Assembly: GCA_965224745.1 (NCBI GenBank)
Contig: CBDCZY010000009.1
Span: forward strand, 620,001 to 684,000
Reading direction: 5' to 3'
Length of the DNA: 64,000 nucleotides
From: CBDCZY01 sp965224745
Lineage (GTDB): Bacteria > Pseudomonadota > Gammaproteobacteria > Methylococcales > Methylomonadaceae
Positions 57,792-64,000 of this stretch are shown one piece after another; the stretch's first letter is position 1, and each line of letters starts with the position of its first letter. The notes under the pieces were generated by a model. It was not told the DNA's origin and ran no database searches. It was given only the letters and a program-made list of their open reading frames with translations. The translations under genes and the position numbers were made by a program.

Positions 57792-58562
57792 TTGCCTACT
57801 AAAGCTCAAGCAGAGATAACTAAAAGCATCGTTCATATGACAGCATTAGCTGTATTGCTAGCGGTATTAATGGCTCTTGTTCTTTTGAATTTTCTCAATG
57901 CCTCACCCCATGACTATTGGGTTTCGGTTCCTTTGGCGATTCTCATTCCGCTCATCGTGATTCCTATTGCTTCTTTCCGCTACCTGAAAGTAGTAAGGCT
58001 GTTATCTGCAGCGAATAAGAAACTCGAAATTTTAAGCCGTTTTGATAACTTAACCAATATTTATAACAGACGTTCTTTCTACGAACTTGCCCGTATGGAA
58101 AGAGCTTTACTCATAAGAAAAAACCTACCTGTCTCTTTGCTTATGTTCGATTTTGATAACTTTAAAAAGATTAACGATGCTTATGGACATAGCGCCGGTG
58201 ACGAAGTGCTTAAATCCGGTATCAAAGAGGTAAAGGCAATCTTACGCAGTTGCGATATCTTTGGCCGCTATGGCGGTGAAGAATTCATTGTATTTTTGCC
58301 CAGTACTGAACCCCCCGATGCAGAGGGAATAGCCGAACGCATTCGAGAAGCTATACAAAGCACACTACTTACTGTCGATGATCAAAAAATCCCATTTACG
58401 GTCAGTGTTGGTTGCGTTTCAGAGCTTTGTGCAAACGCGACTATAGATGACTTAACCAAGTTCGCCGACAGCTTGTTATACGAAGCCAAAAGGAAGGGAC
58501 GAAATCGTGTCGAAAGCAGTGTGATTTCCGAACCTTCGTTAGAACAATTCTGTCACCCATAA
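57792..58562 (+). CDS. Membrane-bound diguanylate cyclase (GGDEF)
   Basis: 256 residues. Two transmembrane helices (about 14-34 and 44-62) precede a GGDEF domain with DNLTNIYNRRSF, FDFDNFKKINDAYGHSAGDE and the active-site GGEEF. An inhibitory RxxD (RSCD) lies five residues before GGEEF, so product inhibition is expected. It makes c-di-GMP. The start is TTG 57792 with a poor ribosome-binding site; ATG 57837 would leave only part of the first helix. It converges on the ketosynthase-like gene, overlapping its end by 24 bases. Confidence 0.9.
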   Translation: MPTKAQAEITKSIVHMTALAVLLAVLMALVLLNFLNASPHDYWVSVPLAILIPLIVIPIASFRYLKVVRLLSAANKKLEILSRFDNLTNIYNRRSFYELARMERALLIRKNLPVSLLMFDFDNFKKINDAYGHSAGDEVLKSGIKEVKAILRSCDIFGRYGGEEFIVFLPSTEPPDAEGIAERIREAIQSTLLTVDDQKIPFTVSVGCVSELCANATIDDLTKFADSLLYEAKRKGRNRVESSVISEPSLEQFCHP

Positions 58563-59285
58563 AGGGTCATTCAAATTCAAAGGAACTTGAGAACCTTTGG
58601 TGCGATTGTCAATCATTTCCAACAATGGAAATATCATCGCTGTAGGCGAAGATCTAATAAACTTTTCCCAGTGATCATCAAGGGCTAGAGGTTTATCAGT
58701 GCACTTTGGCAAACTGACCCTCAGATCATGTGAATTACCTACATTGCTTAATAATAATGCCGCTGCAGCAGGATTTTGCCCGATAGGTGGTGCCAAGTAT
58801 TGCGGCCAGGATTCTTCGTAAAGTACTAGCAACAGATGACCAGACATCTGCTGTAATTTTGCCCAGGCTTCGAAAAACGCCATTGCCAAGGTATCATCGT
58901 AAGCTGCAATGGCTGTAATGGGTGCTCTGCATTGATTAAGAATGCTCCAATAACCCGCAGTGGTATTATGCACAGAATTATGAAATTGGGTGGGTGATAA
59001 CAATGCATCATTGTCTGGAATGACTCTGCATAACGCATCTGTAACCTGAATTTCGCCGCCAATGGAAGCAAACACTGCTGGCAGAGTAGTTGTGTCAACA
59101 TCGCTTTCTGCGCAAGCATTATGGGCAGCAGTGACTGCCATACGAGTCGTTAAACTACACCGGCGACGCACACCAGCCGGCATCAATTCCGGCTGAATAT
59201 CTGTTGCATTAACGCCTATTTTCGCTAAAACGTCATAGTCAGGCGAACATACCGCATGCCCTACTATGTGCATATAACGATTCAT
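58539..59285 (-). CDS. Beta-ketoacyl synthase-like protein (chain-length-factor type)
   Basis: 248 residues. Resembles the short Ketoacyl-synt_2 (PF13723) proteins found in aryl-polyene clusters: RRCSLTTRMAVTAAHNA, SIGGEIQVTDALCRVI, SPTQFHNSVHNTTAGYWSI and AAAALLLSN. It lacks the active-site Cys of true ketosynthases, as a chain-length partner would. It overlaps the ketosynthase gene by four bases. Confidence 0.75.
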   Translation of the reverse strand: MNRYMHIVGHAVCSPDYDVLAKIGVNATDIQPELMPAGVRRRCSLTTRMAVTAAHNACAESDVDTTTLPAVFASIGGEIQVTDALCRVIPDNDALLSPTQFHNSVHNTTAGYWSILNQCRAPITAIAAYDDTLAMAFFEAWAKLQQMSGHLLLVLYEESWPQYLAPPIGQNPAAAALLLSNVGNSHDLRVSLPKCTDKPLALDDHWEKFIRSSPTAMIFPLLEMIDNRTKGSQVPLNLNDPLWVTELF

Positions 59286-60469
59286 AGCAAACTGAATATA
59301 GCGCTGGCGTTATTGCCGCCAAATCCAAAAGAATTGCTCATTACGGTCTTTATTTTACGGTCTAACACGGGTTCCGTCAGAATATAAGCGTGGCATTCAG
59401 CATCTTTTTCCTGCAAACCGCACGTTCCAGGCAGAAATTCTTGTTGCAGCGCCAGCAAACTAACGATAGCTTCAATGGCTCCAGCCGCTCCCAACGCATG
59501 TCCTGTCATACCCTTAGTTCCGCTACACGGCACTTCTGTTTCGAAAATTTTATCAATCGCCAAAGCTTCGATATGGTCATTAATAGGTGTCGCCGTAGCA
59601 TGCAAATTAATGTAATCGATATCTCGCGCCTTTAAATCAGCTCCCTCTAATGCCCGTTGCATCGCTAACACAGCCCCTACTCCTTCTGGGTGGGGTGAAC
59701 TCATATGATAAGCATCCGATGACTCACCCACTGCCACAACATGAGGGAAATCGTGACATTCAGGTTGCGGTTTTTCTAATAATAATAACCCTGCACCCTC
59801 GCCTATATTAATACCTGATCGATGTTGATCCATTGGGCGACATTGCTGAGAGGAAATTAATTCGAGACTGTTAAAACCACGCAAAGTCAGACGGCATAAG
59901 GTATCTACCCCCCCAGTTAACACAGCATCACACACATCAAGTTCTATCATGCGTTGCGCTGCGCCAATGGCTTTGCTGGCTGATGAACAGGCTGTAGAAA
60001 CTGCGTAGCATAGTCCTTTTAATCCCAATTCTAATTGTAGAAAACGAGGCGTTGCTTGATAGGCATGCCGCGTTAGAAAATGAAAATCATCCGGCATTCG
60101 ACCTTGTTGTAAAAGCTTAGCATACGCGCTTTCGGTCTCAAACAACCCAGAGGTACTGGTTCCGATGATGACACCAACTCGATCGGCACCATATCGCTCT
60201 TTGGCGTTTTCAACCGCGACCCTAACACCATCATATGGGTTATTTAAAGTCATCAAAGCTATCTGGGCATTTCTACTGTGGTATTTCTCTAAATCTGAGC
60301 GAATGTGAGGTAACTGCTCGCCTACTTCTCCAACCACTGTTGCAAAGGGTAATTCGAAGAGGTTAATGGGCTTCAACTGCGTTTGGTTTGACTTTAGATA
60401 TTCTGCCAAAAGTTCATTGCCTGCCCCACTGACCGATGTAGAGGAAAAGGCTGTAATAGGTATTTTCAT
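59282..60469 (-). CDS. Beta-ketoacyl-ACP synthase (FabF-like)
   Basis: 395 residues. Catalytic triad visible: Cys in STACSSASKAIG, His in NLHATATPIND and His in GTKGMTGHALGAAGAIEA. The end SNSFGFGGNNASAIF is typical. Paired with the chain-length-factor-like gene it resembles the ApeO/ApeC pair of aryl-polyene pigments, but dehydratase, reductase and acyl-carrier genes are absent here. It is either a relocated part of such a cluster or a dedicated fatty-acid branch. Confidence 0.85.
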   Translation of the reverse strand: MKIPITAFSSTSVSGAGNELLAEYLKSNQTQLKPINLFELPFATVVGEVGEQLPHIRSDLEKYHSRNAQIALMTLNNPYDGVRVAVENAKERYGADRVGVIIGTSTSGLFETESAYAKLLQQGRMPDDFHFLTRHAYQATPRFLQLELGLKGLCYAVSTACSSASKAIGAAQRMIELDVCDAVLTGGVDTLCRLTLRGFNSLELISSQQCRPMDQHRSGINIGEGAGLLLLEKPQPECHDFPHVVAVGESSDAYHMSSPHPEGVGAVLAMQRALEGADLKARDIDYINLHATATPINDHIEALAIDKIFETEVPCSGTKGMTGHALGAAGAIEAIVSLLALQQEFLPGTCGLQEKDAECHAYILTEPVLDRKIKTVMSNSFGFGGNNASAIFSLL

Positions 60470-60711
60470 GTGTTCAGTATAGTAAAGTACACGAAATGTC
60501 AGTGTGTTGAATGGGCAAACCCTTCACATTGTTATGTTATAAATTTGCTTTTGAGGCAAAGCAAAGAAGCAATATCTCATTAAAAACTCATTGAGTCGGC
60601 AAAACCAAAACCGGTTTGGTAAGAATACAAACCAGTGCATGATATTAAAAGTGCCAGACACTAACAAGGTTTAAATTTGTTATTACGCCCATCAAGAGCT
60701 ACTAACTCTTA

Positions 60712-61818
60712 CTATTGCCCGTCATCAGGCAAATTGACAGAAACCCGTTTAGCTCCCCATTGATCAGGCTTGGGATTATACTGACCCGAACAAACTGTAT
60801 TACAAGTGACGCAGATGCCATGTTCATGTAACCGCCAATCGGAAATTTGATAGCCCGACCTGCCAATCAGAAGTTCGCCACATTGATGACAATATGTACT
60901 TTGAGCACGATCATCAAGAATATTACCGACATAGGCATAGCGAACACCATTCCTCAACGCTATTTTTCTGGCGTTGAGTAAAGTGTGACTGGGGGTTCGC
61001 GGTTTATCCATCATTTTCCAATCAGGGTGAAATGCCGTAAAGTGCAGAGGTACATCAGCGCCCAAATTTTCGACAACCCATTGGGTCATGGCTTCTATCT
61101 CATCATCCGCATCATTTTCACCAGGAATTAACAGGGTGGTTATCTCTAACCAAACTTTCGTGTAATGCTTAACGAAACGCAAGGTATCCAGGACTGGTTC
61201 AAGATGACTCCCTGTTATTTTGTGGTAAAAACGTTCGCTGAAAGCTTTCAAATCTATATTCACTGCGTCAATATGTTGATAAAACTCGGCACGTGGTTCA
61301 GGGCAAACGTAACCCGCAGAAACAGCCACTGACTTAATACCCACTTCACGGCAGGCTATGGCTGTATCAATAGCATACTCATGAAAAATAACAGGGTCAT
61401 TATAAGTAAAAGCAACACTGCTACAACCAAGTTGCTTTGCTGTTTGAGCAATTTTCTCCGGTCTGGCTGTTGCTTGCAAGGCATCCATTTCTGTTGATTT
61501 GCTGATATCCCAATTTTGACAAAATTTACAGGCTAAATTGCACCCAGCGGTACCAAAAGAAAAAACTGAGGAGCCAGGAAAAAAATGATTGAGAGGTTTT
61601 TTTTCGATCGGATCAACCACAAAACCACTTGACCGACCATAACTAGTCATAACTATTCGACCCGACTGGTGAGCTCGAACAAAGCAAAGACCTCTTTGTT
61701 CAGCGTGCAACTTACAAAACCTTGGACATAAATCACACTGTATCCGGCCATCACCCAAATCATGCCAATAACTTGTAGTAACGGTATTTCGATCTAAAAA
61801 GTTATTGTGCATTTGCAA
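60712..61818 (-). CDS. amrS: AmmeMemoRadiSam system radical SAM enzyme
   Basis: 368 residues. An N-terminal Cys cluster (CDLCPRFCKL) precedes the radical SAM site CNLACKFC at 93-100, with SFGTAGC before it and NWDISKS after it. The C-terminus has two Cys pairs (CHQC, CVTC) that could bind zinc. It is diverged from Pfl-activase-like enzymes and is the radical SAM member of a three-gene set with amrB and amrA, which start divergently 64 bases away. The reaction is unknown. Confidence 0.9.
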   Translation of the reverse strand: MQMHNNFLDRNTVTTSYWHDLGDGRIQCDLCPRFCKLHAEQRGLCFVRAHQSGRIVMTSYGRSSGFVVDPIEKKPLNHFFPGSSVFSFGTAGCNLACKFCQNWDISKSTEMDALQATARPEKIAQTAKQLGCSSVAFTYNDPVIFHEYAIDTAIACREVGIKSVAVSAGYVCPEPRAEFYQHIDAVNIDLKAFSERFYHKITGSHLEPVLDTLRFVKHYTKVWLEITTLLIPGENDADDEIEAMTQWVVENLGADVPLHFTAFHPDWKMMDKPRTPSHTLLNARKIALRNGVRYAYVGNILDDRAQSTYCHQCGELLIGRSGYQISDWRLHEHGICVTCNTVCSGQYNPKPDQWGAKRVSVNLPDDGQ

Positions 61819-61882
61819 AAACTCCTGAACTATTAAAGAATACGTGAATCATATTTATGATTGATAGACAGAATACATAAAC

Positions 61883-62671
61883 ATGAATTCAATCATCAGA
61901 CACCCTTATCATGCCGGAACGTTTTACCCAGCTGATCCTGATCAACTTCAGAAACAGTTGGATTTTTTTCTTGGCAAGGTAAAACCTTCTAACACCCCAC
62001 CTAAAGCAATGATAGTTCCGCACGCCGGTTACATTTATTCTGGTGCCTTTGCGGCCTCTGCGTATAACCGATTGCGCCAAGTCACCAATAATATCAATCG
62101 GGTCGTTATCCTTGGTCCATCTCATTACCACGCTTTTAAGGGTGTTGCAGCTTGTAACGCTGACACCTTTACAACACCGCTTGGTGATATTCAAGTGGAT
62201 GCAGAAACCATTAAACAATTATTCGATTTGAAATTTGTTGCGACCATCAACGAAGCCCATGCTCACGAACACTCACTGGAAGTTCAACTACCCTTTTTGC
62301 AGCATATTTTGCAAAATTTTCTGTTAGTCCCTTTGGTAGTCGGGGACACGACACCTGAACATGTCTGTAAAATTTTAGAGAACGTTTGGAATGGTCCAGA
62401 AACGCTCATCGTCATCAGTTCAGATCTTAGTCATTTTGAAAATTATACGACCGCACAATCGATAGACAGAGCAACATCACAAACCATTGAAAAACTTCAA
62501 TATGAACAACTCTCTGCAGACTCAGCGTGTGGCAGAATACCCATTAGCGGCCTGCTGTCGCTAGCTCGCAAACAAAACTACCAGGTCAAAATGATTGATC
62601 TTGGAAATTCAGGCGATACTGGCGGCGATAAAAACCGGGTAGTAGGATACGGTGCCTATGTCCTTGAGTGA
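61883..62671 (+). CDS. amrB: AmmeMemoRadiSam system protein B (Memo family)
   Basis: 262 residues. Memo-family motifs: FYPADPDQLQKQL, VPHAGYIYSGAFAASAY, VVILGPSHYH, HEHSLEVQLPFLQ and VVISSDLSHFENY with metal-binding His, and GDKNRVVGYGAYVLE at the end. This fold resembles extradiol dioxygenases. It is coupled to amrA by a 14-base overlap. Confidence 0.93.
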   Translation: MNSIIRHPYHAGTFYPADPDQLQKQLDFFLGKVKPSNTPPKAMIVPHAGYIYSGAFAASAYNRLRQVTNNINRVVILGPSHYHAFKGVAACNADTFTTPLGDIQVDAETIKQLFDLKFVATINEAHAHEHSLEVQLPFLQHILQNFLLVPLVVGDTTPEHVCKILENVWNGPETLIVISSDLSHFENYTTAQSIDRATSQTIEKLQYEQLSADSACGRIPISGLLSLARKQNYQVKMIDLGNSGDTGGDKNRVVGYGAYVLE

Positions 62672-63218
62672 TCAAGAACAACTTCAGCTCATCGACATTG
62701 CTAAGTTCTCAATTATCCACGGGCTTGATTACGACAAGCCTTGTTTACCAAACTCACAAGACATTCCATTAGCATTAAATCTGAAACAAGCTAGTTTTGT
62801 TACGCTATTAGTCAAACAGCAATTACGCGGCTGTATCGGTCATTTGGATGCTATTCAACCGCTTGCTGTCGATGTCGCTCAAAATGCGTATTACGCGGCT
62901 TTCAAAGATACTCGTTTCACCCCGCTGACCAAGAAAGAATGGCCAAAAATAGAGATCCATTTATCCATTTTAAGCTTACCAAAAATAATAAAGTTTAGTA
63001 GTGAACAAAACCTTATTGAGCAATTGGTTCCTTACCAAGACGGACTAATCCTCGAGGATCAAAACATGCGTGCAACATTTCTACCCAGTGTTTGGAAAAA
63101 CCTGCCTGAACCAGATCTGTTTTTGCAACAACTCAAACTTAAAGCTGGATTCCAGAGAGACTATTGGTCAGATACTGCTACAGCTTATCGCTATAGCACA
63201 GAAATAATAATAGGTTAA
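62658..63218 (+). CDS. amrA: AmmeMemoRadiSam system protein A (AMMECR1 family)
   Basis: 186 residues. AMMECR1 signature LRGCIGHLDAIQP with FVTLLVKQQ before it and NAYYAAFKDTRFTPLTKKEW after it, and ATFLPSVWKNLPEPDLFLQQL near the C-terminus. The ATG at 62658 lies inside amrB. The family's role in bacteria is unknown. Confidence 0.93.
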   Translation: MSLSDQEQLQLIDIAKFSIIHGLDYDKPCLPNSQDIPLALNLKQASFVTLLVKQQLRGCIGHLDAIQPLAVDVAQNAYYAAFKDTRFTPLTKKEWPKIEIHLSILSLPKIIKFSSEQNLIEQLVPYQDGLILEDQNMRATFLPSVWKNLPEPDLFLQQLKLKAGFQRDYWSDTATAYRYSTEIIIG

Positions 63219-63378
63219 GGAGCGAAAATTTAATAATATCCGGAAGTTTGGCGCAGGATTATTGTTCGTGTTCAAGGCGTAGAAACAGGCGCATAGCAGG
63301 CTACGCAACTTTTTCTACAACGTCGAAGACGGACAAAAAGACAAGTCAAAATGCGGATATTATTAAATCCTCGCTCCT
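63218..63378. repeat. MITE-like repeat, full copy
   Basis: 161 bp with inverted ends matching at about 22 of 25 positions; they start aggagcgaaaatttaataat on the left and, inverted, aggagcgaggatttaataat on the right. The interior has gttcaaggcg and cgaagacggacaaaaa. No open frame. Found between two genes. Confidence 0.8.
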
Positions 63379-63383
63379 AACTA

Positions 63384-64000
63384 TTAGCCAACTTGATTCT
63401 TGCCAACTTTAATCACGTGATAAGGTAATTCTGACGAAACGTTTGCAGAACCTTTTTCATTCAGCTGATCGAAATACTTAAGATAAAATTTAATCGGCCC
63501 ATCTTCTGGAAAATGGTGTTGTAATGCTAAAAAGCATTTTTTAGCAGCCTCTAACTGCTCGTTTTTGAAATATTGCAAAGCATCTGCGAACTCGCCGAGA
63601 AGAGTGACACTGGTTTTAGCAACATCAGCATCAGTTAATCCGACCAACTCATAAATCGTAATAGGTCGTCTTTTTCCCTCTAATAAAAACGACCCCAGCT
63701 CGCGCTGCACAAAGTTTGTTAAGCCTTCAATAGTGTCTTGTGAAACTAACATCCGAGTCCCTAACGCTTTATTTAATCCTTCTATGCGCGAAGCGGTATT
63801 AACAGTGTCTCCAACCGCTCGATATTCGAAATGGTCAACTGAACCCACATTGCCAAGTCTCATTGAACCGAAGTGCAAGCCTATGCGGGTAGGTAACTGA
63901 TGAGGTTGAGATAAATTGAATTGTTCAACGATTTGGTTAATTAGTAACGCCGCCTTGCAAGCATTTTGCCGAGTGCTAACGTTGTCACTGGGATCGGCCC
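63384..64000 (-). CDS. Class III adenylate/guanylate cyclase, C-terminal part
   Basis: The frame remains open to the window edge, so only the last 205 codons are visible. The catalytic-domain end is clear: RIGLHFGSMRLGNVGS, then FEYRAVGDTVNTASRIEGL and LVSQDTIEGLTNFV. The motif VGDTVNTASRIE holds the transition-state Asn and Arg. About 60 residues after the cyclase domain look like a TPR-type helical pair (ALQYFKNEQLEAAKKCFLAL). It would make cAMP or cGMP. Confidence 0.9.
   Translation of the reverse strand, partial: ADPSDNVSTRQNACKAALLINQIVEQFNLSQPHQLPTRIGLHFGSMRLGNVGSVDHFEYRAVGDTVNTASRIEGLNKALGTRMLVSQDTIEGLTNFVQRELGSFLLEGKRRPITIYELVGLTDADVAKTSVTLLGEFADALQYFKNEQLEAAKKCFLALQHHFPEDGPIKFYLKYFDQLNEKGSANVSSELPYHVIKVGKNQVG

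Overview
The window is chromosomal DNA from an AT-rich gammaproteobacterium. This is inferred from housekeeping content typical of that class: minCDE, priA, prfC, acnB, dsbB, argJ, a mutT/thiE-type fusion, yacG, and a canonical glnK-amtB / glnA-ntrB-ntrC nitrogen block. A RegB/RegA-type redox two-component pair, a clustered gap-pyk-fbp set and many different insertion sequences would fit a methylotroph (Methylococcales-like) or sulfur oxidiser. No methane, methanol or sulfur oxidation gene is present, so the lifestyle is only a guess. I found no tRNA, rRNA or CRISPR array.

Layout. 1-0.8 kb: a 158-bp repeat and decayed coding sequence. 0.8-4 kb: a periplasmic binding-type protein, minCDE and a small winged-helix protein. 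4-5.5 kb: a complete ISKra4-family element with an exact 8-bp target duplication. 5.5-12.4 kb: a CopD-like membrane protein, a sigma-54 activator, and a class I methyltransferase gene split by an IS1-family element that itself carries an IS21-family element; the overlapping FAD oxidoreductase follows. 12.5-13.6 kb: a membrane-anchored relative of copper nitrite reductase that has lost nearly all copper ligands and is cut short by a MITE-like repeat. 13.6-24.8 kb: priA, an HNH protein, a secreted methyltransferase, dsbB, a second intact IS1 copy, rubredoxin-like and lipoprotein genes, prfC and regBA. 24.8-30 kb: an IS3 remnant, acnB, an orphan terminator hairpin, an IS1380-family transposase and the second copy of the 158-bp repeat. 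30-38.5 kb: a lipoprotein amidohydrolase, a DUF2891 protein, an IS3-family element and gap-pyk-fbp. 38.7-45.9 kb: a J-domain/PilZ fusion, a DUF2231 membrane protein, a PP-loop protein/tusA/cation-efflux operon, argJ, Nudix-ThiE, yacG and a MarR regulator with a four-cysteine tail. 46-52.4 kb: the nitrogen regulon, with divergent sigma-54 promoters between glnK-amtB and glnA. 52.7-56.3 kb: a secreted-protein gene truncated by a GC-rich insert, then an inositol operon (HD protein, inositol-1-P cytidylyltransferase/CDP-alcohol transferase fusion, inositol-3-P synthase) resembling the di-myo-inositol-phosphate pathway of hyperthermophiles. 56.5-64 kb: an integrase remnant, a three-repeat secreted protein, a diguanylate cyclase, a pair of ketosynthases, the AmmeMemoRadiSam genes and the C-terminal part of a class III nucleotide cyclase.

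The candidates for under-described biology are the inositol operon with its HD-domain partner, the copper-less NirK-like protein, the J-domain/zinc-ribbon/PilZ fusion, the repeat protein at 57.1 kb and the family of MITE-like repeats. No large unknown defence or secretion system is visible.
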